Of a stretch of DNA of 64,000 bases, positions 46,857 to 58,090 are shown one piece after another (position 1 is the first letter of the stretch; the number at the start of each line of letters is the position of its first letter). Source of the DNA: Trichomonas vaginalis G3 (taxonomy: Eukaryota; Parabasalia; Trichomonadida; Trichomonadidae). A program made the position numbers and the translations under genes. Location of the stretch: contig NC_067207.1 in NCBI RefSeq assembly GCF_026262505.1, positions 27,186,082 to 27,250,081 on the forward strand, given 5' to 3'. The notes below the pieces were generated by a model that did no database searches, was not told where the DNA came from, and worked only from the letters and a program-made list of their open reading frames with translations.

Positions 46857-49800
46857 TTAAATAAATGGCATACAACATCCATTTTCACAACATACAGCCT
46901 TAGTGTGTGCTCCTGTTAATGCAGTCTTACCGATTGTTAAGCGAGTCATTGACCTGTTTTTAAGTTGTAAATTAATATTCTGACCATCAAATATCACTTT
47001 ATCATTTATTATATCCAAATAATTTTTAGGTGTTAATTGTTTATTTTGTCGTAAACTAACTCCTTTCATTTTTTGTGCAATCTTTTTAAAATCACTTCCA
47101 TCAATTGAACCGTTGAATGATGTATAACACTTGGGGCATAAAGCAACCATGTTATCGCCTTGTTTCTCAATTGCTAAACCCAATAACTTCTTCTCATGTG
47201 CTTTTTCTTCAACTTTATTCTTTAATTTAGGTTTAAATTTCTCATCAAAACTGAAGAAATCAAATGGTGCGAATTTGAAAATGTTTTTATCATAAAATTG
47301 TTTATCGGTAACAATTGCTTGAAATGCTTGAGTGTTAGGAAGACTTGGATCGCCAGCGATTGCCCAATAAGATGAATCAGTATCACCTTCAATGAAATGA
47401 AAACGATTAACATCCATGCATTTATACATAAAATCATAAATGAAAACTAAATACCAGTATTTAGCATTATCTAAAGTAAAGAATGCCTCTTGTAAACATG
47501 TTTCACATCTATAAAATCTATCTTTGAGCATCACTTGATATGTATCCTCACCTATTTCTCTTATGTTTTTAAACTTATTTGACATACATGCAATGCGTGC
47601 CTTCTGTGCATTCATTATTTTAGTCTTTGCGTAATTTTGTGTATTCATTGCATCGTAACCATATGATCCATTAAGTGAAATCTTGCAAAATAAACTTTTT
47701 CCTTTATTTCCTTCTAATTCAGCCTTTTGTCTTTCATTCATAAATTTGTTCGCAAATTCATTAAAACAAGTGTTTTTAGTAAATGTTAAAATTGATTGAA
47801 TATCATCAATGATAAAATGAAATCTGTCGATTAGATACCAAAGATAATAAGAAGAAAATGGTTGATAATGGTTGTGTGTTGATGCTAACTGAGTTAATTT
47901 TCTCTGTTTCTGGTCAACTGGTAGATTGTTTGATTTCATGTAATTATACATAAAACTGCCAATTGTTTTTTCATCTGTGATAATATCTAAGTTTCTTATT
48001 ATCGGTAAAAAGTTTATGTAATCATTAATGTATTTTTCATCAATGTGACCCTTTACTTCAGCCACGAATAAAGTATTTTTCTTTCTAATAATTCCCAATG
48101 CTTTTGCTTTCTTTGTTGCTGTATCACAAATGATAACACCATTCAATCTTCCCGGCATATACATTTTATGGTCAGTATATTGAATGAAATCATGAGGATT
48201 AGATGAAAATGATGAAGGATATAATGAATTAAAATCAACACCAACGAAATGAGTCATAATGTTGGAAGTGTCCTCATTTGATACAGTTTTAGTTTCTGGA
48301 TTATATGCAAGTTTATTAATGTGCGTGATTCCTTTAAGATTTACTCTATGTTGAACATTTGATAGACCACCAGTAATTCCATTACGGAGAATGTGATAAG
48401 CTTCAACTGAATCTAAAGTCATTGGTAAATTATTTTTTAATGCATAATTTCTTAAATTGATTCTTAAACGTTGAACATCTTCATCTTTATTTGATTTTAC
48501 GACATTGCAATAACAACACATTAACTGACAATTTTCTTTAGTATGTGGTTTTTCATTATCGATTCTATCCAATGTTGGTTTATTAGCATATGTAAACGCT
48601 TTACCACACATTTTGCATTTAGATGAAAGGATTAAATCGTGATAGTATTGAAAATCATCCATTGAAACATTATTTTTAGTATCTCTTTTTGCTTTTTCAT
48701 CTTGTTTCTTATATGATTCAATTTTATATTTCCAATACTTTTTCGTTAATTCAAAACTTGATTCTATCTTTTCCTCAGGATATTTTTCATTAAGATTAAA
48801 GTCTTTATATGCTAAAGCGTAACGAATCATTGAAGCATTTGATGATAAAGAAAGATTATGAAGCATATCAATTTTATAAACAAATGTTTCTTCAATAATT
48901 TTATCAATTGGGTCAATCATAATTTCAACATCTTTATTGCAATAATGAATAAAATATTCTAATCTATTCTTAAAATTTTTAGCATCATTGAGATATATTT
49001 GATAATCACTATCTGATATAGTTTCTTGAGTTAATGCTGAATAAAATGAATCTTGAGTGAATGGTTCCACTTTATATAATTCTTCTTCGTAATTTCCCAT
49101 GTGATGAATTGATAAGGGAAAAAGGATTTAACACGTGATTTATTGTTTCCGAAATCTTGAGTGAATTGATCCAATGTTCCACCCGCTATATAATTTCTGA
49201 TGTCAATAAATCTCAATTCATATGGAACGTTTGTTTTCTTTACAATGATTTGCTTAAATTGTGAAGATGAACCCAGCATTGATTTTATTTTCCATTTTGC
49301 AGTGTTTAAATCACGAAGAATTAAATTTAAATCAAACTTTCCCGAATTAAAACCTATGATATTCACTTTATTAAATTCCTCATCTAGAAGTTCTTTAAAT
49401 GCTTCCTTCTGTTTTTCATTTAATGTAAGGGACAACAATAATTCATTGTATTGACTCATATTTGATTCAACAACTAATGAACAGGTTGAAAATAAAAACT
49501 CAATCCAATCAGAAATAAAAGAATCACTTGAAGTTAAGCAAAAATTCCTCGTATATGTTTTATCATTTAATTTAACCGTTGATGATACCATGAATGGTTT
49601 TAAGTAAGCATTCAAAGTTGCACACTCAGAAAGTTGTAATTCTTCTTTAGTCTCTAATGTTTCAAAGTCAAAAGTAATATAATATCTTGTCGGTTTATAA
49701 TATTCCTGCAAATTGTGAGCTAATAACCACTGATATATCTTCTGTTTCATAATATGTGGTGCATATGGTTGCTGGGTTTTTTGCAATTGAACGTCTTGAA

Positions 49801-50302
49801 TTAATCTTCCATTATTTTCTTTACATTTCTCACAATGCTTTAAAAATCTTCTTTGGTTTTTCCTTTCTGGATCATCGCGGATAGAATAAACTTTTTCTTT
49901 ACAATATGGACAAACTTTATAGCCGGTGAGTGCTTCAACGTCTGTTATTCTGTCAGCGTGAAGTTTTCCACATGGACTCTGTGTTAATAAAATATTTACT
50001 GTTTCAAATTCTGGATCTATCATTATTGATTCCACTAATGGAAAGTCTACCTTATTTATGTCCACGTCTTCTGGTTGAGGATCACAATAATAGAAATCAA
50101 TATTAACATTTAACATTCTCGCTAATCTCTCACTTTCTGATGAAATGTCAAACCCTTCATATGCATCTATTGCTTCATTTAAATAGCTTCTACGAGTTTT
50201 AGGATTAGCACCATCAGGAATGTTATAGAAGCGTTTAAATAACCTTCTACCTTCTGCTCTAATTTGATTATCATTCATTTTAGCTGTTCCGTTTTTGTTC
50301 AT
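46857..50302 (-). pseudogene. Protein-primed DNA polymerase B with internal HNH-like segment, one frameshift
   Basis: Two overlapping frames (50302-49031 and 49100-46857) make ~1145 codons. First part: CPYC...CEKC zinc site (131-160), Exo I FDFETLE (211-217), Exo II GFNSGKFDLNLI (317-328). Second part, own numbering: Exo III YCNKD (53-57), HNH-like segment CKMCG...TLDRIDN...CCYCN (162-199), motif A GVDFNSLYPS (287-296), motif B KISLNGSYG (473-481), motif C EGDTDSS (571-577), then CPKC and a Cys-rich end. This is the replicative pPolB of Mavericks, with proofreading. The frame breaks at ~49095. Confidence 0.9.
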
Positions 50303-50320
50303 TTATGTAAGAATAAAAAT
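50303..50320 (-). promoter_or_regulatory. Element-type promoter motif before PolB
   Basis: On the minus strand ATTTTTATTCTTACATAA touches the ATG. The same string precedes the start at 51998, and TTTTTATTCTTACG occurs in the TIR. Confidence 0.55.
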
Positions 50321-50343
50321 TAAATAAAAATAAAGTTTATTTA

Positions 50344-51438
50344 TTAAAGTCCGTAAAATGAATTAAGAATACATAAATTTTTATCATCTGCGACGTGACA
50401 AATACATTTTAATTTACTCAAGAATGCATACCCTGATACATTAAATCTAATTCCTGTCTTATTTAATTTCACAACTTTGAAAAGGAATGTATGAATAGCT
50501 ATAAAATGATGAGAAGATGTTTTATGGGTTGCTTCCATTTTTTCTGAAATAAATGAATAAATATAATGATTATAAGTTTTCATATCTTTTATGTTCTTAA
50601 TAACGAATGGTATAGACCTTTCAACTTCATCTTCCTTCGGTGCTGTTCTTTCATATGAAACATTATTGGTATCTTCAACAATGAAACCACAATCACACAA
50701 AATTTTATAGGTTCCAATGGTTTCTTTTGATATTTTATCTAATAAATCAAAAACTTTATCAACACCTGTGCATTTATTTAAATAATAATTTGTGTAAATA
50801 TCATGATCTTCTTTTTTAATCGTATTAGTTGCATATGTCACGTTTTTAAGAGCTTTTTTGAATTTCTCAGAATCTAAAGGTGGTGAAAGTAATATACAAG
50901 GGTATTCTTCATTATCAATAAATTGTAACTTATGTTTATGAATAAATTTAGTTCCTTCTTCTGAAAGTGTTTCATCTATTTCACCATCTAATAAATTTTG
51001 TGTTGATTCTAAGACATAATTTTTATATCTTTCTTCATGAGATTTCTGAACTTCTGATTCTGAAGCTGGGATATTCATTAAACCCTCTACTTCATTTTCA
51101 ACTTCTCTTAATTCCTTAATTTTTTCATCTATTTCATCTCTTATTTTTTCCAGTCTTTCAATTTCATCATATTCATCATCTTTAATCCGTTCTTCATAAT
51201 ATTCAGGGAAAACATCAGGTTCTTTAGGTTTTTCTTTTTTAGATGTGGGATATAAGAAATTTATAACATCATCTTTATTCATTTTTCCATCATAATCAAA
51301 CTCATTTAAAAACTCCGCAAATTTTTGACAATTTCTTAAATAATATTTATCAACTTCATAACCCGCCTCCTTTAATATATCCTTTATTTCCTCATTTGTG
51401 AATCCCAATTTTTTAACGCTGTTAGTTGTGACACTCAT
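50344..51438 (-). CDS. Unknown 364-aa protein with coiled coil
   Basis: Intact minus-strand ORF upstream of PolB. Residues 1-75 look like a small helical DNA-binding or EF-hand-like module (FDYDGKMNKDDVINFL). Residues ~80-115 are a coiled coil (ERLEKIRDEIDEKIKELREV), and the C-terminal 160 residues are mixed, with CDCGF and CICH Cys pairs. In protein-primed systems a terminal protein is often encoded beside the polymerase; that is a possibility here, without a motif to support it. Confidence 0.58.
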   Translation of the reverse strand: MSVTTNSVKKLGFTNEEIKDILKEAGYEVDKYYLRNCQKFAEFLNEFDYDGKMNKDDVINFLYPTSKKEKPKEPDVFPEYYEERIKDDEYDEIERLEKIRDEIDEKIKELREVENEVEGLMNIPASESEVQKSHEERYKNYVLESTQNLLDGEIDETLSEEGTKFIHKHKLQFIDNEEYPCILLSPPLDSEKFKKALKNVTYATNTIKKEDHDIYTNYYLNKCTGVDKVFDLLDKISKETIGTYKILCDCGFIVEDTNNVSYERTAPKEDEVERSIPFVIKNIKDMKTYNHYIYSFISEKMEATHKTSSHHFIAIHTFLFKVVKLNKTGIRFNVSGYAFLSKLKCICHVADDKNLCILNSFYGL

Positions 51439-51469
51439 TTCATACGAATTAAAAATAAATTATTCAAAA

Positions 51470-51522
51470 ATGTAAGACATGAATCAAATAATTGATTTCA
51501 TAAATTCAAATAATCATTAGTT
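51470..51522 (+). pseudogene. Inverted fragment of the 33107 gene tail
   Basis: ATGTAAGACATGAATCAAAT and the following ~35 bases encode MNQIIDFINSNNH-stop, the exact end of the 33107-33475 gene, on the opposite strand at the other end of the element. It is fused to a TIR-like piece (AAAAATGTAAGACAT). Confidence 0.75.
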
Positions 51523-51524
51523 TC

Positions 51525-51998
51525 TTAAAGTTCAATGTTGAACTCATCAAATTCATCTTCATCATCATCATTACCAATAGCGAGTTTATTTATTCTTTCG
51601 ATTCTATCTTTTGATAGTCTATCGTTTAATTTTTTCTGAAGTTTTTCGTTACCAAGTTCTAAAATTTTACATGGATGATATTTAAACTCGTTAAATTCTT
51701 TTTCCTCAGTTTTAATCATTAATCTACAAAGAACTTTAGTGAAGTGGTTTTGTTGTTTAAACCACTTATCCTTAATATTTGTTATAAATTCAATATTCGG
51801 AATTAATTCCCAAATTTTTGAATTTTCGATTAATTTACCATCAAATGCAAAAGCAATAGGTTTAATATTAAACTTACCTTTATAAAATAAACTTTCTATG
51901 TAATCATCAAAATAAACATCTACTTGTTTAACTTAGGTGAGAATTGGTGAAAGTTTATCCATTAATTGATTCACAGTCACGAATCTTGTTCCGTTCAT
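51525..51998 (-). pseudogene. Unknown 157-codon gene with one in-frame stop
   Basis: From the ATG at 51998, preceded by the PolB-type promoter, the frame is open except for a TAA at 51934-51936 (codon 22). Codons on both sides look coding; the tail is Asp/Glu-rich (GNDDDEDEFDEFNIEL). It is unlike most lesions here in being a substitution-type stop rather than an indel. Function unknown. Confidence 0.55.
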
Positions 51999-52015
51999 TT
52001 ATGTAAGAATAAAAA

Positions 52016-52256
52016 AAATAAATTATTTTTAAAATTAATGTTAATTATTTTTAATGTGTTTATTACATCATGTATGGGTTGAGTGTAAATGTCTTACATT
52101 TTTAAATCTTGATTTATTCTAAAACGTAAGAATAAAAACCGTAAGAATCATACATTTTTTACTTCATATGTCAAAAATAATGATACAAAATCGTTCAATA
52201 TCGTATGAATTCTTACATTTACAAAAAAAGTCACTAAACCCGTCATATCCACTACT
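52016..52256 (-). repeat. Right TIR, element B (241 bp)
   Basis: Reverse complement of 32733-32973 as far as I can read, ending ...CCACTACT before TCCATT. Confidence 0.92.
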
Positions 52257-52262
52257 TCCATT
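52257..52262 (+). repeat. Target site duplication, right, element B (TCCATT)
   Basis: Matches 32727-32732; followed by ACATATCATATAAAA as in the empty sites. Confidence 0.92.
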
Positions 52263-52345
52263 ACATATCATATAAAAAAATAAAGAAAAATTTTTCTCCC
52301 CGTCTTATTGTTTTATATCATTTTTTTCGAGGCTACCCTCAGTAA

Positions 52346-53695
52346 ATGACATCTAAGCAAGTCATCCTTATTCAAAAACCACATGATGAAGAGTTACAGG
52401 AGTACTTTTCCAAGAGTGATTTAAAATTCACGAGCTTTTTTGTTGAAAAAGTATGCAACTGCAAAACATTAATCGAATTTCTGAATGCTTCCATTTGTGC
52501 ACCAGATATATTTATTAAAAAGTCAATAATGCGCAAATTAATTCATGAATTCCGTTTCAGAGGAAAAAGCTTCATGTTTGCAGATATTAGTAATTCGAAC
52601 GTAGATTTAAATGATCACGATTACATTCTATTTTGCAATAAATACGACTTTTATGGGTATATTTCAAAAGATCAAAAGAAAATTTCCCAAAGTCCACTAA
52701 GTATTAATGCTATTATTAAGGAAATATTCCCCAGTAGTAAAATTCAAATCAAACCATGGAAGGATTTTCGATTTGGAATTAAAAATGCATTTTACGTGAG
52801 ATGGCTATATTTTACAGAGAAAGCTCCTCCTGATTTTCTTAATAACGACTTATATTCGTTTATTCATGACATTTATATCAATTGTATCAATATTGACAGA
52901 CAAATATCCGAATATTTAGTAGCAATTGATGCAATTAATAACAAAAACCCTGTTTCAATTTATTCAAGCAATAAATTCCTTGGATTACTAATAAATTGGT
53001 ACAAAAACCAGTCATCCCTTCCATTTCCTTTATATTATAAGACATCAGATCAACCAGACCTTATTTTAGAAAGTAAATCTACCAAAGCCGTTTCGGTTTC
53101 AAACGAAAAAGAACAATATGTTTTCAAAGGCGTAAAAATAGAGAAACCAAATGTTTCATCATTCAAACACAAGAAAGTTGTTGAATTGAATGTGCATAAG
53201 CCAACAATTACTCCATTAAATTTAAGAAAAAGTGATGAAATTGTAAAATCTCCTCCAAAAGAAGAGCAAACGACTTCAAACAATACTAATGATCTCTCAT
53301 TAGTTTATTTAATCTCAGAAGGATATAATTTAATGATAAGGCAAGATGGATATCCATGTTTCTGTCCAGCATATGTATCAAAGACGCAACCAATTAAGAT
53401 AAAAGTTTTAGATGCTAAATTTAAACCAATAAACCACAGAATACAATTCTATTGCTACCAAACACCTAAATATTCTTTCAGTGATGAAACGAAAGAAAGT
53501 AATATTTATATTGATGAATATTCAAGTAATATTTCTCTCACGATTTATTTCACTGACGAATTCTACACGAACTTATTTTTTAATTTCCAAATCATTGAAG
53601 ACTTGAGTTATTACACTCAACCAGAGAAATACAGCATTCTCTGCCTTAATCAGAGCCAGATTTGGATTTCTGACAATACTCAGATCAAACAGTAG
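52346..53695 (+). CDS. Unknown host protein, 449 aa, copy 3 (intact)
   Basis: Same protein as copy 1 with a Thr-to-Ser difference after YKNQS. Element B ends 89 bp before its start, so the insertion lies in the promoter or 5' leader region, leaving the Inr-like motif next to the gene. The start codon and local leader match the other copies. Confidence 0.65.
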   Translation: MTSKQVILIQKPHDEELQEYFSKSDLKFTSFFVEKVCNCKTLIEFLNASICAPDIFIKKSIMRKLIHEFRFRGKSFMFADISNSNVDLNDHDYILFCNKYDFYGYISKDQKKISQSPLSINAIIKEIFPSSKIQIKPWKDFRFGIKNAFYVRWLYFTEKAPPDFLNNDLYSFIHDIYINCINIDRQISEYLVAIDAINNKNPVSIYSSNKFLGLLINWYKNQSSLPFPLYYKTSDQPDLILESKSTKAVSVSNEKEQYVFKGVKIEKPNVSSFKHKKVVELNVHKPTITPLNLRKSDEIVKSPPKEEQTTSNNTNDLSLVYLISEGYNLMIRQDGYPCFCPAYVSKTQPIKIKVLDAKFKPINHRIQFYCYQTPKYSFSDETKESNIYIDEYSSNISLTIYFTDEFYTNLFFNFQIIEDLSYYTQPEKYSILCLNQSQIWISDNTQIKQ

Positions 53696-53818
53696 CTATT
53701 TTACTTTGTATAATAATAATAAAAAACATTTTAAAATTGTAGAATTTCAATATTAACTTGATAGAACTTCATATTTATTTCATAACTTATTAAATCAAGA
53801 GGTTATAAAGAAATAAAA

Positions 53819-53905
53819 GAGAGATTTATATTTAACTTGCTAATAAATGCTGCTGTAGGAAAACTTGATATATTAAAATATCTTATCTACTCAGGTATTT
53901 ATTAA
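53819..53905 (+). pseudogene. Ankyrin-like gene fragment (unit 3)
   Basis: Copy of 30406-30492 at the end of unit 3. Confidence 0.5.
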
Positions 53906-54205
53906 GAAGTACAAGATAAAATCGAAAGTACTGATGAGGAAGAAAGTGAAAATTCTACAAGAGATTAAATCATTGTTATTTAATTATTTTTATTCGAGTT
54001 GAATAAAGTGATTATTATGTTTGCCGCACTGACGTAAATGTTAAAATCGTGTTTTTATGAATATATAAACTTCTTGCAAAAGAAATGATTTTAGATATTT
54101 CATTTGACATCTTTATAATGGATTAATATGATTATTTTATCAAATGGTAACCTCATATACATGATCTCATACTGTAATAGAGCTCCCTCTATTATAGATT
54201 CCATT

Positions 54206-54446
54206 AGTAGTGGATATGACGGGTTTAGTGACTTTTTTTGTAAATGTAAGAATTCATACGATATTGAACGATTTTGTATCATTATTTTTGACATATGAAG
54301 TAAAAAATGTATGATTCTTACGGTTTTTATTCTTACGTTTTAGAATAAATCAAGATTTAAAAATGTAAGACATTTACACTCAACCCATACATGATGTAAT
54401 AAACACATTAAAAATAATTAACATTAATTTTAAAAATAATTTATTT
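54206..54446 (+). repeat. Left TIR, element B'
   Basis: Identical by eye to 32733-32973. Confidence 0.92.
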
Positions 54447-54579
54447 CATCTTTTATAAAAGAAGCTATATATAGATGATGTCAGATATTCCGCGATTAAT
54501 TAAAACAAGTGTTTAAATCATGAATGGAATCAATGGAGTCATAATCAAAGACCTCATAAATGAGAAAAAGAAATTGAAA

Positions 54580-54948
54580 CTAATGATTATTTGAATTTAT
54601 GAAATCAATTATTTGATTCATTCTTTCTTCAATCTCTTCTATTCTTTTTGTTAAATCATCAATTTTCATTAATGAGGTGATTCTTGATTGAGGAATAGAT
54701 TTCAAACTAACCACCCCCTTTATTTTTGAAATTTTGAATCCATCAACTTTAAACATTTTATTCAATTTACATGTTGTCAATTCTTCAAATAATTTTTTAT
54801 TATTAGCATAATAGTCATTAAATTCTTCAACAGATGAAAAAATTTTTGTTTCAGTAATTGGTTTAACAACGTTAATTTTTTGTTGAACATTAACACTTTC
54901 ATTTATTTCTTCCTCCTCTGTTCCATTTATTTTTAAAATCGGTTTCAT
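54580..54948 (-). CDS. Unknown 122-aa coiled-coil protein (B' copy)
   Basis: Same protein as 33107-33475; intact. Confidence 0.6.
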   Translation of the reverse strand: MKPILKINGTEEEEINESVNVQQKINVVKPITETKIFSSVEEFNDYYANNKKLFEELTTCKLNKMFKVDGFKISKIKGVVSLKSIPQSRITSLMKIDDLTKRIEEIEERMNQIIDFINSNNH

Positions 54949-55014
54949 TTATCATTAAATAAAAATTAGAATATAAGTGATGAAATATATTTTTTAATTA
55001 ATATTAAATCAGAA

Positions 55015-55251
55015 ATGGCGGCAGGATTCTTTAAAAAATTATGGGATGGAATTAAGAAAGCTGCAGGTTGGGTTTATAAAAAGGTTATTAAACCTGTTGC
55101 AAACTTTTTGGCACCAGTAGCGAAAACGGCAGGAACTATCATAAGTGGAGTATTAGGTACAAAAGCAGGTAATCCAGCGATGGGAGCACAAGCAGGTAAC
55201 GCAATTGGTGGAATTGCTGAAGGAATACTTAATAAAATAGGTGGTAAATAG
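55015..55251 (+). CDS. Small amphipathic protein, 78 aa (B' copy)
   Basis: Same protein as 33542-33778; intact. Confidence 0.6.
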   Translation: MAAGFFKKLWDGIKKAAGWVYKKVIKPVANFLAPVAKTAGTIISGVLGTKAGNPAMGAQAGNAIGGIAEGILNKIGGK

Positions 55252-55275
55252 TGGAAAAATAAATAAATATTATTT

Positions 55276-55491
55276 TTATCTTAGTATTGGTTGTAGTCTT
55301 TGATAAACTTTTTCTCCTTTATTTAAAATTTCTCTTATTGGGGCAGCTTTTGGTGTTATTGATTCAGCTACGTCACTAATTGCTTCTTTATTCTTAAATA
55401 TCCAATTTGCACCCTTCTTCAATGTTTCCCAAACTTTACTCGCTCCTCTTTTTACTCTATCCCACAGTTTCTTAAATATACCTGCAGCCAT
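55276..55491 (-). CDS. Small amphipathic protein, 71 aa (B' copy)
   Basis: Same protein as 33803-34018; intact. Confidence 0.55.
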   Translation of the reverse strand: MAAGIFKKLWDRVKRGASKVWETLKKGANWIFKNKEAISDVAESITPKAAPIREILNKGEKVYQRLQPILR

Positions 55492-55560
55492 AGTTGATTA
55501 TTTCATTAAAATTAAAAATTCATTTACATCTTTTAATTTTGAATTTTTATTTATTAATAA

Positions 55561-57200
55561 ATGACGACTAACTATTTAGTGCCAAACACCAAACCAATTA
55601 ATGGAAATGTGTTTCATTCATTCGAAAAGATAAATGAAATATTCGCAAAGAATGACGGTAGAAGATATTATAGAGAACTTGAAAGTTCATGCTATGACTC
55701 TGATGCTCCATATTTTGATGATAAACAAACTCATTTAAGAATTACAAATCCGGCTCATGATGTGAACCAATTAGGTGACACATATATTAAACGCAAAGTT
55801 AAAGCAACTCTTGTTTCAAATAAAGCTTTCACATGTGATGCCGCTTTTAAATGTATGCGTTTATTCGTTGGTTACAAATCATCAAATCAAAGCTTTAAAC
55901 AATTAGAAGTAGAAACTGAAAGAGGTGATGCCGGTTATCTTCAGATGGATTGCGCCCGTGAATCTTTTGCATTTGCAACATATAAACCAAAATCAGAAAG
56001 GAAAGTTAAAAAGTTTGTTCATTCGTTATATAATAATGTTCAAAAATATGATAACTCAGTATGTGGTAAATATATTGACCCATCGGAAGTTTTCAAGAAA
56101 GCAAATGAAGAAGTTGATGTCACTTTTGATATGATTATTCCGGTAAATGATTTGTTAGCATTTCAGGCGTTCGATGATTATCCTAAATCATTTGGCGATA
56201 TCATTCTTAAATATTATTTTTCAGGGATACTTTAGTATTTTGTCAGGTTGACCCGTTAAGAGTTGCTGATTTACAAAATTACGTTTTTGAAAAGATAACT
56301 GATGAAAATTATGAAAAGATTATGAATCATGTTTATAAATATGATCGCAAATTCCAACAAATCGGACTTCCTGCCAAATTAATTACAGGCTTAGCTGCTA
56401 CATCTGCTGACGCAACAGTTGATGACGTTATTATTTCATGCATAAAGATGGAAGTTTTAGAGGATAAATGTATTACACCAGGATACGGTTTAATTGAAGA
56501 ATCAGTTAAAGCAATACCACGTTTATTCAGTAAGGAAGATCCATTCATGATACCAGCTCAACATATTGACGTTCGTTCACTAAATGGAGGTTGCATCACT
56601 CCAGAAGGTATTAGCTCAGATTTCTCATATGCTCTTCATAATGTTACAGATGTTGTGTTAACATTTCCGAAAAATGCAATGCAAAGAACAGTTTTAGAAA
56701 ATCCAATGCTTCGAGGTCTTCAGGTCACTATAGATTCAAGAAACTTCCCCGATCAAGCGATGACCACAGTGGGTGACATATTCTTTACACGTATGCTTCA
56801 AGCTTCTGATTTAGATGGAGTGAATGAATGCACGGAAGAATATGAGGACTCATTAACTAGACCACTGAATGCAGATGATGGCACGCCATTAGCTAGAACA
56901 TGGAAAGACCAAACCTCATTCTTATGCACTATTCCAGTTCAACGTGATGGAGCGGGTATATTCTTTGATGGATTAGAAACTTTTAACTCACAAGTTACAG
57001 TACAAGTGAAAGCTTATCCAATCATTCAGGGTGAAAATGACACTTACTGTTCAAAGGTGACAAATCCTCCTCAGGTTTGGTTTACTAGGACTACATATTG
57101 GACATGGACACCGGATGAAGGTTTGAAATATCATTCAACAGGTACACCACCACAGTATAGAAGTTCATATGATGAAATATTGATGAATAGAAATGTTTAA
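55561..57200 (+). pseudogene. Major capsid protein candidate, one-base deletion (B' copy)
   Basis: Matches 34088-35728, but at ~56215 ATTATTTTTCAGG replaces ATTATGTTTTCAGG. The frame is lost after ~220 codons; the rest is open from 56322 in the original frame. Confidence 0.75.
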
Positions 57201-57224
57201 AATTATAAATTTATTTTTGATTAA

Positions 57225-58050
57225 ATGGATTTAAATTCATCCACCCTTATGAAGAATTAGCAGGAGTATATAATACATACGTAGATGATATGATTAATGA
57301 AGCATTGAGTGATAATAAACATGCTCTATCTAAGGAAAAATTAATGAAAATTCCATATTCTGAATGTTACTTAAATTCAATCACTGCAGCAATTGGTAAA
57401 CAAAATAAAGGTAAAACATTAACGATATTAAAACAAATTATCATTATTGCTAACACTTCCCCCTATTCACATGTGTTAATTTATATCAACCGTTCAGGTT
57501 CACCTTCAGATGATACATTTGAATCTTTAAAGCATTTAATCAAAATTCCAATTATTTATTTATCACAAGAAGAAGCAGAAGATTATTTAAAAAACTTTTT
57601 AATGTATAAAGAATTATATAATACAATCAAGAAGCAAGGATTAGAGGATAAAATTATTGATAAACAACAGGATGAATTATTTGAAACACTTTCCATTTCA
57701 AATTTTGATAAAGAATTTTTGCATTCACTCATTTTTCTAGATGATGCAGTGAAATCAAAACTAATAACAAATGAGAAATCATATTTTAATCAGTTATTAA
57801 CTCAATGTCGACACATTCAGTGTTCATTTTTTATGGCTGTTCAATATTTCAAAGCATTAAGCACAAACATTAAATCAAATCTATCAACACTTTTCATTTT
57901 CAGTGGGTTTAGTCGTCAACAGTTGAACGTTATGCTTTATCAAGTGAATTTACCAATGAGCATTAATGAACTTTACATACAATATCAGCAATTAGGTGAA
58001 CATGGAAAAATAATAGTTGATTTAAATAAAGGGGTGTTAAATTTGATTAA
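57225..58050 (+). pseudogene. Packaging ATPase, two one-base deletions (B' copy)
   Basis: Matches 35753-36580. A C is missing from the CCCC run at ~57243, so the native start is out of frame (an internal ATG at 57290 still opens most of the gene). A G is missing from the GGGGG run at ~58031, changing the last residues. Walker A and B are unchanged. Confidence 0.8.
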
Positions 58051-58090
58051 CTTTTTATAATTAATTTTTATTTTTTATTTATAATTAAAC

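Larger units (their letters stand above)
32733..52256. mobile_element. Maverick/Polinton element B (19,524 bp)
   Basis: Both ends carry a ~241-bp perfect-looking inverted repeat starting AGTAGTGGATATGACGGG, flanked by TCCATT. Cargo: MCP candidate, packaging ATPase, amphipathic small proteins, fibre, prim-pol/SF3 helicase, integrase and protein-primed DNA polymerase B, i.e. a full autonomous-type set. Virion-type genes lie on the left mainly on plus, replication genes on the right mainly on minus. The integrase, primase-helicase, polymerase and fibre are each broken by what look like single-base changes. Confidence 0.95.
32459..53931 (+). repeat. Tandem host unit 3, carrying element B (21,473 bp)
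   Basis: The same 1.94-kb unit split by element B. Its leading part has GCACTGACGTAAATG where units 1 and 2 have GCACTGATGTAAATG; unit 4 shares the changed base. The distance to the next unit (21,473) is also the spacing between corresponding genes of B and B'. Confidence 0.88.

Noticed and set aside
32733-52256. Interpretation as a bacterial prophage or contaminant, prompted by the phage-like fibre
   Set aside because: The element is joined to host units with a target duplication and empty sites, has TIRs, no ribosome-binding sites, and a full Maverick gene set.
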